Below, piece by piece: positions 1 through 6,365 of a DNA stretch of 15,098 bases; positions within the stretch are counted from its first letter, which is position 1, and each line of letters starts with the position of its first letter. Where the stretch lies: the NCBI GenBank assembly GCA_020346965.1, contig CP070793.1:1552540-1567637 (forward strand), given 5' to 3'. The notes under the pieces are model-generated. The model saw only the letters and a list, made by a program, of their open reading frames with translations, had not been told where the DNA came from and did not search any database. A program made the translations under genes and the position numbers. Source of the stretch: Chloroflexota bacterium (GTDB lineage: Bacteria > Chloroflexota > Dehalococcoidia > GIF9 > AB-539-J10).

Positions 1-94
1 CGGTACGGTATCTTTGGAACTCACCAGCCACAGCATGCATAGCAGGTATACCACCGACTGGCCCAGTTGAGTTTCACTATGATTTCAGGTTAGC

Positions 95-170
95 CCATAG
101 CCCAACCCAAAGGGCATACCCCCTTGTTGATATTCAGATACCTGTCTCTGAGTGGATTGGGTTGTGGGGA
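95..170 (-). repeat. attC-like repeat, copy a
   Basis: This copy lies about 150 bp downstream of the stop codon of the PIG-L gene. On the minus strand its conserved end reads CCCTTTGGGTTGGGCTATGG, containing GTTGGGC, a perfect match to GTTRRRY. Its other end has AACCCAA, which pairs perfectly with TTGGGTT in the conserved end. In the other copies this stretch is AATCC or AACTC and pairs with one G-T wobble. The core AAGGGGGTATGCCCTT can form a small inner hairpin. Confidence 0.85.
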
Positions 171-317
171 TAGCTAGAGCCTTTATCGGAGGCTTGAACT
201 AAACCAAGAAGTCTTGGATACCAACACAGGCTTTTGCTCTTTGAACCAGACAATATAGACTGTTAGTAGACGTGGGACAGAAAAGAAGGCTCTTACTAAC
301 TCTAGAGATTGTAGTAC

Positions 318-1055
318 TTACTCGAAGATATCAGTCTCTTTAGTCGTCTTCCTAGGTTTGGCTAGATAGAGGAACTCCCTGGCCACCCCGTTTGCTTCTC
401 CAAATTGCTCAAATATCTCAGCGAGCCATCTCGCGTCCTGTTGCGAGCTATGAGCTCTAAGAGCCCGAATCTTGGTATCAAGATAACCGGAAATATCTAT
501 TGTCGTAGTGACCTCATCGTTGGGACGAGTTATCACACCATTAACATCTTCACTACCAACGTCAGCAAGTACACTCTGAGGAATGGTAACATAATACAGT
601 TTTCGTGGTCCGTCACCAGCTTCCGTCAGCATCTCAAAAGCAACTGTAGTAGCCTTGTTGATGGCTTTGTGGTCTGGATGCCCCGAGATTCCATCTGGCC
701 CGAAAGTAATTACTATTTCTGGCTGAACCTTCCGCATTATATTCATTATGCGAGCGGCAACCTCACTAGTATCGACGTTCTCAAGACCGCCATCCACGTA
801 ATCAAGAAGATAGATATTCCTAATGCCGGTGATACCTGCGGCAACACGAAGTCCTGCTTCACGCGCTACGGCTGTGTCCACTTCCGTTGGTACGTCTAAG
901 CGAGTACCTTTTTCACCACGAGTTGCACAGATCAGGTCAACCGAAACGCCACGTTCCGCGTACTTTGCAGTCGTACCGGCTACCGAGGAACTCTCATCAT
1001 CTGGATGGGCAAAGACTAACAATATTGGACCGGGCATTGAGTACCTCTTCTTCAC
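318..1055 (-). CDS. PIG-L (LmbE-like) family deacetylase
   Basis: A 245-residue protein of the PIG-L family, zinc-dependent enzymes that remove an acetyl group from N-acetylglucosaminyl-type substrates; examples act on GlcNAc-phosphatidylinositol, mycothiol or bacillithiol precursors, or chitobiose. The N-terminal zinc motif AHPDDE is at residues 16-21 and the second motif GHPDH at 125-129, so the catalytic set looks intact and the length is normal. No signal peptide is seen, so it is probably cytoplasmic. The listed start is a GTG preceded by AGGGG. An internal ATG at 1037 (residue 7, MPGPILLVFAHPDDE) has its own AGAGG at proper spacing and matches the usual family start, so the true start may be there. 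The substrate cannot be told from sequence. The gene occupies one unit of the repeat-delimited array, with copy a downstream and an R-type repeat upstream. Confidence 0.9.
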   Translation of the reverse strand: MKKRYSMPGPILLVFAHPDDESSSVAGTTAKYAERGVSVDLICATRGEKGTRLDVPTEVDTAVAREAGLRVAAGITGIRNIYLLDYVDGGLENVDTSEVAARIMNIMRKVQPEIVITFGPDGISGHPDHKAINKATTVAFEMLTEAGDGPRKLYYVTIPQSVLADVGSEDVNGVITRPNDEVTTTIDISGYLDTKIRALRAHSSQQDARWLAEIFEQFGEANGVAREFLYLAKPRKTTKETDIFE

Positions 1056-1130
1056 TGCAACCCCTGTCTTGAATCAATTGTAACCCAGACCAAGCTCAAA
1101 TAGAAGACGGTCAAATACTAGTAAGGAGCA

Positions 1131-1233
1131 ATAACAATAAACCCCATAGCTATAGAAGCAACAATGACCGATAATCGTAAAAGTGGCTCAGATAACGCCA
1201 ACTCCAGAATCCGAAATAGTGATTATGTCATCA
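1131..1233 (-). repeat. upstream repeat family R, copy R1
   Basis: About 100 bp that aligns over its full length with 3871-3970 (roughly 70% identity by eye), and over a shorter core with 2521-2575. Shared stretches on the plus strand include CCATAGC, AGCAAC and GACCGATAA. It lies about 75 bp upstream of the PIG-L start. Read on the minus strand, R1 and R2 align codon by codon without gaps. R1 contains a hydrophobic open stretch ending in TAG (SVIVASIAMGF); R2 has an in-frame stop in the middle. It could be a decayed small gene or a shared leader or promoter segment. Confidence 0.7.
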
Positions 1234-1481
1234 CGCTTCCGTCTCTGCTTGAGTTTTTGAATTTACAGAGTAATCAAGGGGGTTATCAAAGAGAATCTAA
1301 GAAAATAAGCGTAGCTATAAAGGGGGTGAAATCAAGCTGAACAGGGCCTTTATTTGCTTTAAGCAAAGCTGAAGAACCGTTTTTAGTATGTAGATAAACA
1401 CTTCTTCCGAAGCTAGCGAATCTTTTTCTTGAACTAAAATGAGGGAGAAAATAGTTTGGGTTTGGTGTTAAGAGAGAGTGA

Positions 1482-1550
1482 CATAGCCCAACCCAAAGGG
1501 TACGCCCCCTTTCTTGACATTCAAACAGGTGTCTCTGAACTTCACCTACC
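1482..1550 (-). repeat. attC-like repeat, copy b
   Basis: This copy lies about 100 bp downstream of the CPBP gene stop. The conserved half is intact on the minus strand (CCCTTTGGGTTGGGCTATG, box GTTGGGC). The gene-proximal end is the most divergent of the six: it lacks AATCC or AACTC, and I see no good pairing partner for the conserved end. It may be a degenerate site. The 594 bp between the PIG-L start and the CPBP stop hold only this copy and repeat R1. Confidence 0.8.
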
Positions 1551-1650
1551 CCCAAAGGAGTCATTAATAATCCCAAACAAAATGCAGAATTGTCTCAGGT
1601 GTATCTAGACTCTCTGTTTCAAGGAAGTTACGACGTTAGAACTGGTACAA

Positions 1651-2454
1651 CTACTGTAGCTGTTTTGCCAGACTCCTGCCATACTTTCGGATAACAACCA
1701 AAGCTACTACCCACATAACAACAGCATAAACGGCGTAGAAAACGACCCAGTTAACTGGCTCTATATCTGTGGGCGTCAACATCACCAGGAACCCTGTTGA
1801 GCTAGCATGCATCAATTGGGCTATCAGCAAGCTATTTGTATTGGAGTAAACCCATACAATGATAATCCGAAGAGCAACAACGAATAGAACGAACGCAATG
1901 AAATATGGTGGCCAATAACCGCCAAGGTCAGAGGATTGATTCAGGAACCATACCACCATATGCCATATACCATGGAGGAAACCTAGGTAAATACTTGTGC
2001 TGATGGGGCCATGCTTCAGTCTCATATTGGGAAAAGCAAATCCCATCCAGCCTATCTCTTCCAGAAACCCAGCCAGAATCCCCATCAGGATACCAATAGG
2101 GACAAAAATGGGGGCGAATTCCGGCGAAACAGCTACAGAAAGCAAAAGGGACACGACTACTATCAAAAACGGGAAGAGCAACAAGGCAAGGTACCATTTA
2201 CCCAAGCGCCATATCTTCATTTGGCCGAATAAATCCTTGAGGCCTTGTCTTCCATTGACTATGGATGTCATCAGGATGCCTGACACTATGGGGGCACCCA
2301 GCATAGCTATTGCCATGAGTCCGCTATCTGAAGGTCCTACGGGTTCACCCCGAAAGTACTTCGGGCCTGCCGCCAGAATACTACCTACCCAAGCTATCGT
2401 GAAGACCATAAAAAAATAGCTTGCCAAGGGGTGACGTTGAATATAGTTCTTCAT
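1651..2454 (-). CDS. CPBP family intramembrane metalloprotease homologue
   Basis: A 267-residue polytopic membrane protein with about eight hydrophobic segments. The CPBP (Abi/Rce1-like) glutamate pair is E132-E133 within EEIGWMGF, a histidine motif is FLHGIWH (H161, H165), and a third conserved histidine lies in AQLMHAS (H216). The family includes CAAX prenyl proteases and bacteriocin self-immunity proteins; most prokaryotic members have no known substrate. The usual motif 1 is EExxxR, typically EEIGWRG; here the arginine position is methionine (M137), although both glutamates and the histidines remain. Whether it is active is uncertain. The ATG start has only a weak GTGAG ribosome site. The gene stands alone in its repeat-delimited unit, with copy c upstream and copy b downstream. 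Confidence 0.87.
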   Translation of the reverse strand: MKNYIQRHPLASYFFMVFTIAWVGSILAAGPKYFRGEPVGPSDSGLMAIAMLGAPIVSGILMTSIVNGRQGLKDLFGQMKIWRLGKWYLALLLFPFLIVVVSLLLSVAVSPEFAPIFVPIGILMGILAGFLEEIGWMGFAFPNMRLKHGPISTSIYLGFLHGIWHMVVWFLNQSSDLGGYWPPYFIAFVLFVVALRIIIVWVYSNTNSLLIAQLMHASSTGFLVMLTPTDIEPVNWVVFYAVYAVVMWVVALVVIRKYGRSLAKQLQ

Positions 2455-2520
2455 CTCACTGGCTTTCCAATAATTCGATTATACTACGGGAGAGCGAGAT
2501 TAGGACAGAAGCAACATAAA

Positions 2521-2575
2521 TACAGACAATCCATAGCGATAAAGACAACGACAGGAACGACAACTCGATACTACC
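2521..2575 (-). repeat. upstream repeat family R, partial copy R3
   Basis: This short segment shares a core with R1 and R2 (CCATAGCGATAAAGACAACGAC against CCATAGCAATGAAAACAGCAACGAC in R2, both written here only in part of the alignment) and then diverges. It lies about 70 bp upstream of the CPBP start, the same side and a similar distance as R1 to the PIG-L gene. It is the weakest of the three matches. Confidence 0.45.
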
Positions 2576-2627
2576 ATACAGCTATGCAAGAGGAATGTTG
2601 CTTGATAGACAACGGTTAGAGCAATCA

Positions 2628-2702
2628 CCATAGCCCAAACCCAAAGGGTATACCCCCTTCTGGAATTTAGATACCTGTCTCTGAGTAGTTTGGATTTGCC
2701 GG
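2628..2702 (-). repeat. attC-like repeat, copy c
   Basis: This copy starts only 8 bp beyond the stop codon of the 99-residue gene. On the minus strand the gene-proximal end has AATCCAAAC and the distal end TTTGGGTTTGGGC. Distal box: GTTTGGGC, one T longer than GTTRRRY, matched by ATCCAAAC at the other end. The inner core GGGTATACCC is a perfect palindrome. Confidence 0.85.
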
Positions 2703-2710
2703 ACTTGTGA

Positions 2711-3010
2711 TTAGCCTTTCATTTGACCAGCCTGCTTGGCTAATGTGACAGAGTCAATAATCCCCCAAATCCAGAGAGCAATACCATAGATAGCAAAAAT
2801 ATCGTGAAGTAATCTCGGAAGCGTTAGGCTGAAGAAGCCTGAATCTGCAGGAGTCAAAGCGTAAGCACTCAACCATAAAGCATTTAGATTACCGATAACG
2901 ATGAATGCTATCATTAGAGCTACTCCAAGCGCTTTCTTTCCAACATATACGTGCCCCAAACCTAGAAACACTAGTGATAGTAAGCCTGCTATCCATGGAT
3001 TCTTTCTCAT
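2711..3010 (-). CDS. small TM2-like membrane protein
   Basis: A 99-residue membrane protein. Residues 4-25 (NPWIAGLLSLVFLGLGHVYVGK) match the pattern of TM2/DUF5683-type proteins: a charged start, a hydrophobic helix, then G-x-G-x-x-Y-x-G before a second helix at about 28-50. A third hydrophobic segment lies at about 73-90. The biochemical role of this family is unknown. The ATG is well supported by AAGGAG nine bases upstream. It is the only gene in the shortest unit (452 bp between copies c and d), which is about the minimal size of a one-gene cassette. Confidence 0.75.
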   Translation of the reverse strand: MRKNPWIAGLLSLVFLGLGHVYVGKKALGVALMIAFIVIGNLNALWLSAYALTPADSGFFSLTLPRLLHDIFAIYGIALWIWGIIDSVTLAKQAGQMKG

Positions 3011-3079
3011 AGTCGTTAGCTCCTTTATATGATGCGCCTCACTAGCTCAGTGAAGCCTTACGATATGTTGAAGTTTATC

Positions 3080-3152
3080 CCATAGTCCAATCCAAAGGGT
3101 ATACCCCCTTCTTGATATTCAGATACTTGTCTCTGAGCTCTCCGGATTCTCG
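3080..3152 (-). repeat. attC-like repeat, copy d
   Basis: Located downstream of the 98-residue gene and its terminator. The distal end has changed to TTTGGATTGGAC, so the box reads ATTGGAC instead of GTTGGGC. The gene-proximal end AATCC pairs perfectly with this altered GGATT, where other copies pair AATCC with GGGTT through a G-T wobble. The inner core GGGTATACCC is intact. Confidence 0.85.
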
Positions 3153-3238
3153 CAATGCCGCGATGGGCTGCCAGTCAAGCAATGCAGGCCAATTACTGAG
3201 AACGGATTTGGTCTCTGTGACAAGTGTAACAACACATC

Positions 3239-3276
3239 AAAAAGAAGGGGCAAACCCCTCGAGTGGCCTGCCCCTT
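3239..3276 (-). terminator. rho-independent terminator
   Basis: On the minus strand, AAGGGGCA and TGCCCCTT form a perfect 8-bp stem (plus-strand arms 3245-3252 and 3269-3276, 16-nt loop), followed directly by CTTTTT. It lies about 80 bp after the stop of the 98-residue gene and before repeat copy d, so it should end that transcript. Confidence 0.75.
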
Positions 3277-3355
3277 ACCGTCCGTATCATCCAGCTTTGA
3301 CCCCAGGTGCTTTAGCAGGAACAGGCTCGCCAGTCGCTAAGTGAAATTCGCTTGG

Positions 3356-3652
3356 TTAACCAGACATCTTTTTGATGATGTCACCTACCTGAGCCACTGA
3401 GGCGATAGGATGTGTTTTGAAGCTGACGTATGGCGTGTATTGCATAAGCATGTTGGCAACTTCTACTTCAGTTCCTTCAGCAACTGCATATCCCTTGAGT
3501 TCTCCGACAAATGACCCCCAATCTTTTGACATGCCTGCCTGTATGTCTTTCTTAACTATATCCATCATGAGACCCCACGCGGCACCTCGCTCCTTGGCAT
3601 CGACGGGCACTCTACTCCGGTCTACCTCCCACAGCACTAGGTATTTTCCCAT
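3356..3652 (-). CDS. conserved small protein of unknown function
   Basis: A 98-residue soluble protein without signal peptide or membrane segment, starting MGKYLVLWEVDRSRVP. I recognise the type (short beta strand, helix, beta-alpha-beta, as in dimeric alpha-beta-barrel or DUF3303-like proteins) but know no assigned function. The open frame extends upstream to an ATG at 3706. The ATG at 3652 is chosen because AGGAGG sits nine bases before it, which places the ribosome site inside the longer reading. The tail (YTPYVSFKTHPIASVAQV) is probably the last strand and helix. A rho-independent terminator follows, and the gene sits alone with its promoter region R2 between repeat copies e and d. Function unassigned; existence of the gene is well supported. 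Confidence 0.8.
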   Translation of the reverse strand: MGKYLVLWEVDRSRVPVDAKERGAAWGLMMDIVKKDIQAGMSKDWGSFVGELKGYAVAEGTEVEVANMLMQYTPYVSFKTHPIASVAQVGDIIKKMSG

Positions 3653-3870
3653 CAGTCTTAACCTCCTTTTATTAGGTCCTGCAGGCATCCAATTGGAATC
3701 AGCCAACCCCTAGCTGCCTGTAAACAAGGAAACTGGCCCCGGTTTGGCATAGGCACTCCCCCCTTTCCCAGCAATACTATCGGCTAAGATAAATACCTAT
3801 TAGATTAGTATGACTAAGAGTAACACTTGTTCAGGAAGAAGTCAATACACCGAACGGCAACAAGGGACTA

Positions 3871-3970
3871 AAGATAATACCCATAGCAATGAAAACAGCA
3901 ACGACCGATAACAGCTAAAGTCGCTCATTTAACGCTGATTCCAGAATTCAAATAGAGATTATTGACATCC
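3871..3970 (-). repeat. upstream repeat family R, copy R2
   Basis: About 100 bp homologous to 1131-1233 along its whole length. It lies about 220 bp upstream of the 98-residue gene. In minus-strand reading its codons align with those of R1 (ILESALNERL-stop-LLSVVAVFIAMG against ILELALSEPLLRLSVIVASIAMG in R1), with one in-frame TAG in R2. This suggests a decayed short membrane-peptide gene or a shared non-coding segment. Confidence 0.7.
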
Positions 3971-3999
3971 TTGCCACTCCAATCTAATATTGATTTACT

Positions 4000-4176
4000 A
4001 TGGGTACTTTTCTAAAGATATTTTTCGGCATTCTTCTATTTATACTAGGTATTTTCACTTTCAGTTGCTCACCTTTTGCAGCACTGTGGCTTGGAGGCGT
4101 CGGATTCTGGGTGCAAGTCCTTATAGGTATAGCGATGATAGCTGGCGCTATTACGCTCTGGATTAAAGCACGTTAG
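4000..4176 (+). CDS. putative 58-residue membrane peptide
   Basis: An open frame of 58 codons on the strand opposite to the array, starting MGTFLKIFFG and ending TLWIKAR-stop. It has two clear hydrophobic segments (about residues 4-22 and 34-53) separated by SCSPFAALWLGGVGFW, with lysine near the start and K-A-R at the end, a credible two-helix membrane peptide. An upstream in-frame TGA fixes the start at the ATG. There is no convincing ribosome site, which lowers confidence. It lies in the same unit as the 98-residue gene, between copies e and d. I do not recognise a family. Confidence 0.5.
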   Translation: MGTFLKIFFGILLFILGIFTFSCSPFAALWLGGVGFWVQVLIGIAMIAGAITLWIKAR

Positions 4177-4278
4177 TGCACTGAATAGCCTGGCATCATA
4201 GAGACCATCATCTCATATACCAAAATCCTCTGGACTAGGAAATCTCTGAAATGATTCTAGCTCATATCTGTAGCTAGG

Positions 4279-4355
4279 CCATAACCCAACCCAAAGGGCA
4301 TACCCCCTTGCTGATATTCATATAGCTGTCGCTGACCCGTTTGGATTCCGGGGAT
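4279..4355 (-). repeat. attC-like repeat, copy e
   Basis: Downstream of the secreted gene pair. The minus-strand distal box is GTTGGGT, a perfect GTTRRRY. The gene-proximal end ATCCAAAC pairs with it if one A is bulged (ATCC-A-AAC against GTTGGGT), and AATCCAAA also pairs with TTTGGGTT over 8 bp with one wobble. Confidence 0.85.
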
Positions 4356-4383
4356 GTCTAACCTAGAGTATGGCGTATACCTT

Positions 4384-4422
4384 GTGAGCAACCGCTGTCG
4401 GTAGGACCTGACCGATGCTCAC
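4384..4422 (-). other. bulged hairpin downstream of the secreted gene pair
   Basis: GTGAGCA (4384-4390) pairs with TGCTCAC (4416-4422), and TCGGT (4398-4402) pairs with ACCGA (4411-4415), leaving a 7-nt bulge on one side. It lies about 115 bp after the stop codon of the 235-residue gene and before repeat copy e. There is no T tract, so it may be an RNA 3' structure rather than a classical terminator. Confidence 0.45.
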
Positions 4423-4537
4423 TGCCACCACCCGGTTCAGCCAATCGTGCTTCTCTGACGCAGTCTCAAATACTGGTGTTGTAATGAAAAACTAACAGTA
4501 ATTGCAGCGATGCAGAATCCTACAGAGATACATTGTA

Positions 4538-5245
4538 CTAATCCTGCAATCGGAAGCTATAGAGAATCTTCTCGAAAACATCTGCACACTCATCGCTATC
4601 CTGCACTCTATACGAAAAGGTCAAATAGTGTACCTTATCAAAATTCTGGTACATGTACTCTTTTACTAGCACCACAGGCTCGTTGTTCAATTGGCTCTTG
4701 TAGGTCCACAATAGTGAGAACATTCCGTTTACCTCCGCAATTTCAACAAAACCAGTGTCTATGATTCGGTTACTACCGAGGCCGTCCCGTTTCAGCCTTG
4801 CATACGCTTGCCTAAGCTGATTCACACGTTCGCCATGCAAATCAGCCAGTTCTTGCTGACTCAAGGTGTATTTCTCATTTGGTCTGGATACTGTTTCCCA
4901 TGAACCCAGATAGTCAGTATCAAAAAGCACCCGTCTATATTCTCTTAACGCTGATAGTCTGAGTTCATTAAGCCCAACCTGATGCAGCATAAAAAATGGG
5001 GACGGTATCTCATACCAAACGTAGTATTTCTCTTGGAACTCCCTGTAATCGCCGGACGGCAATTCAAGGAGATCGGGTGGGTAGTCAATTGAGCCGATGT
5101 CCTTGATTTCAAGCCTAATCCAACCTTCATCTGGTGGTGGCAGGGGTCCTGTGACTGGCGGTGACGACCGAGGCGCAAGAGCCACTACAAGGATGCTGAC
5201 CAGAAGACATGATACGGTGATTGCTGCTAGCCCATTCTTACTCAT
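4538..5245 (-). CDS. membrane-anchored or secreted protein, possible PsbP/Mog1-like fold
   Basis: A 235-residue protein with an N-terminal signal or anchor helix (residues 7-24), a proline-rich linker (about 27-39) and an extracytoplasmic domain from about 40. The domain begins with a strand ending IDYPPDLLEL and ends KVHYLTFSYRV...FEKILYSFRL. This start and end, a Tyr-Pro near the first strand and a terminal helix closing with 'SF', resemble PsbP/Mog1-type lipoproteins and DUF1795-like proteins; that is inference from pattern only. The middle is helical and charged. The ATG has GAGGGTGGA just upstream. It lies 80 bp after the META-domain gene and probably shares its transcript; both products would be outside the membrane. 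Function unknown. Confidence 0.75.
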   Translation of the reverse strand: MSKNGLAAITVSCLLVSILVVALAPRSSPPVTGPLPPPDEGWIRLEIKDIGSIDYPPDLLELPSGDYREFQEKYYVWYEIPSPFFMLHQVGLNELRLSALREYRRVLFDTDYLGSWETVSRPNEKYTLSQQELADLHGERVNQLRQAYARLKRDGLGSNRIIDTGFVEIAEVNGMFSLLWTYKSQLNNEPVVLVKEYMYQNFDKVHYLTFSYRVQDSDECADVFEKILYSFRLQD

Positions 5246-5325
5246 TCCACCCTCACTTCAGTTTCTTTCCTGCTTATTTCACAGCAATACCTGCTGCTTT
5301 TCTCATCTTGACCCCCGCTACAAGG

Positions 5326-5805
5326 CTATTCCTTTCTCTTGAATAGGAGTAATTCCTCACCAGAGGAGATGATGAGTCTGCAATTCCTGATTTCGTAGGT
5401 CTCAGCAGAGCGAAGGATATCAAGATAGCGGCTTGCCTGTGCCACAAGGCAGGAATGTCGCCCCGAGGTGAACTGCCAGATATTGCCTGTAATGAATTTG
5501 CTCCCGTCCACCTCGTAACAGCCACCGTACTCGTATCCGCCAATGTAGCCACTGATTCCATCCCGTAAGAAGATAGGGCTCTTGAGCTCCTGCGGCTCCG
5601 TTGCACAGGGCTGGCTGATTATCAGTGTAACTTGTCTAAAAGGGTACGCTAATCTGAGCTTCCCTGGTTCCCCGTACCATTTGAGTACCCAAGTTCCCCT
5701 CAAACCGTCAGTGTGACACTCCGAAGAAGCAACTCCAATAGCGATTCCGATAACAAGTCCGACAATGACCGCACTGAGAGCCGACAGAAATATCAGCTTC
5801 TTCAC
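5326..5805 (-). CDS. META (HslJ-like) domain protein with N-terminal signal/anchor
   Basis: A 159-residue exported protein: residues 1-25 are a hydrophobic signal or anchor, and residues 34-158 match the META/HslJ pattern. Visible landmarks are LRGTWVLKWYG (start of the domain), the glycine-rich ISGYIGGYEYGGCYEV where family members have G-x-x-G-C-N-x-Y, then FTSGRHSC, ASRYLDIL and a final LIISSGEELLLFKR. HslJ in E. coli is tied to novobiocin resistance and heat stress, but the domain's biochemical role is unknown. There are five cysteines and no proper lipobox at C30. The start is GTG with AAGAGGGG upstream. A TATAAT lies at 5826-5831. It is the first gene of a likely two-gene unit between copies f and e. 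Confidence 0.72.
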   Translation of the reverse strand: MKKLIFLSALSAVIVGLVIGIAIGVASSECHTDGLRGTWVLKWYGEPGKLRLAYPFRQVTLIISQPCATEPQELKSPIFLRDGISGYIGGYEYGGCYEVDGSKFITGNIWQFTSGRHSCLVAQASRYLDILRSAETYEIRNCRLIISSGEELLLFKRKE

Positions 5806-5825
5806 TTCAGTCCCCTCTTGATTCC

Positions 5826-5831
5826 ATTATA
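5826..5831 (-). promoter_or_regulatory. candidate -10 box for the META-domain gene
   Basis: The minus strand reads GAGGATATAATGG, a perfect TATAAT about 20 bp before the GTG start. The TTCCCT about 17 bp further upstream is a poor -35 match. This suggests that the unit has its own promoter rather than depending on an upstream one. Confidence 0.4.
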
Positions 5832-5871
5832 TCCTCAGAGAACAGCTAAGGGAAGACATGTATGAATCAAG

Positions 5872-5904
5872 CAGAAGTAGGCTTCTGGAATCCCTGCCTA
5901 GGGA
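5872..5904. other. two adjacent small perfect inverted repeats
   Basis: CAGAAG-TAGG-CTTCTG (5872-5887) and TCCCT-GCCT-AGGGA (5891-5904) lie side by side, 40-75 bp upstream of the candidate -10 box of the META gene. They could be operator sites or an RNA structure; no further support is visible. Confidence 0.35.
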
Positions 5905-5956
5905 GCAGCAGGTCATAGCTAATACATTACTTGTTGGACAAGGACTAGAGCGAGCG

Positions 5957-6033
5957 CCATAACCCAACCCAAAGGGCATACCGCCTTGTTGATGTCCAGA
6001 TAGCTGTTTCTGAGTAGTTTGAGTTTTGGGAAT
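5957..6033 (-). repeat. attC-like repeat, copy f
   Basis: The right-most copy. The distal box is GTTGGGT (perfect GTTRRRY). The gene-proximal end has AACTCAAAC: AACTCAAA pairs with TTTGGGTT over 8 bp with one wobble, and ACTC-A-AAC pairs with GTTGGGT with one bulged A. The core is AAGGCGGTATGCCCTT, one base off the consensus. Confidence 0.85.
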
Positions 6034-6085
6034 AGAGGGCCATTTGCCAGATAATAGATTGGCACAAAGCACTCCCGCAATCTGG

Positions 6086-6292
6086 CTAAATCACCCACTC
6101 CCAACCCTTAGGAAGCATATTGACATGAAATTCAGCTTCCCGCGGTATATTCGCTTCCTCTGCCAAAAAGGTGAAGTAGCAGTAACAGCGCTCTCCAGAT
6201 TGCTTCGCCGTTCTTGAGAAGGAATACTCATCCCCTGCCCTGACCACTACGTCATGAAGCCGTTTGAATCGATACAGTGTCAGAGCAGTTTG
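6086..6292 (-). pseudogene. orphan 68-codon open frame, possibly a 3' gene remnant
   Basis: On the minus strand an open frame runs from just after a TAG (6293-6295) to a TAG at 6086-6088. It has no ATG; the first GTG is at codon 16. The translation looks protein-like (LYRFKRLHDVVVRAGDEYSF early on, ending LPKGWEWVI). It has no ribosome site and no known start, and it ends about 50 bp before repeat copy f, just where a cassette gene would end. This suggests the tail of a truncated gene. I do not recognise the family. It may be chance. Confidence 0.35.
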
Positions 6293-6317
6293 CTATTGCA
6301 GTATTCGCTATCCTGGG

Positions 6318-6348
6318 CTCCGGAAGTACATAACCCAAGATACCGGAG
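6318..6348 (-). other. hairpin after the GyrI-like gene
   Basis: CTCCGG (6318-6323) and CCGGAG (6343-6348) form a 6-bp GC-rich stem with a long 19-nt loop, about 17 bp after the stop codon of the GyrI-like gene. There is no T tract, so a terminator role is only possible. Confidence 0.3.
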
Positions 6349-6365
6349 GGCTATTCCTACAGCTC

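Noticed and set aside
1..90. Possible start of another array gene on the minus strand at the left edge (ATG at 40 or 36, open to the edge)
   Set aside because: Only 12-13 codons are visible, with no proper ribosome site; it cannot be judged.
1286..1576. 96-residue minus-strand open frame
   Set aside because: It runs straight through repeat copy b and its translation contains the repeat (GRTLWVGL). It has no clear ribosome site or family; most likely chance.
95..6033. The six repeats as a CRISPR array
   Set aside because: Repeats are about 0.45-1.7 kb apart, diverged, and separated by genes; this is not a repeat-spacer structure.
95..6033. The six repeats as simple rho-independent terminators
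   Set aside because: They have no T tract, lie up to about 330 bp from stop codons, and one unit already has a true terminator (3239-3276) before its repeat.
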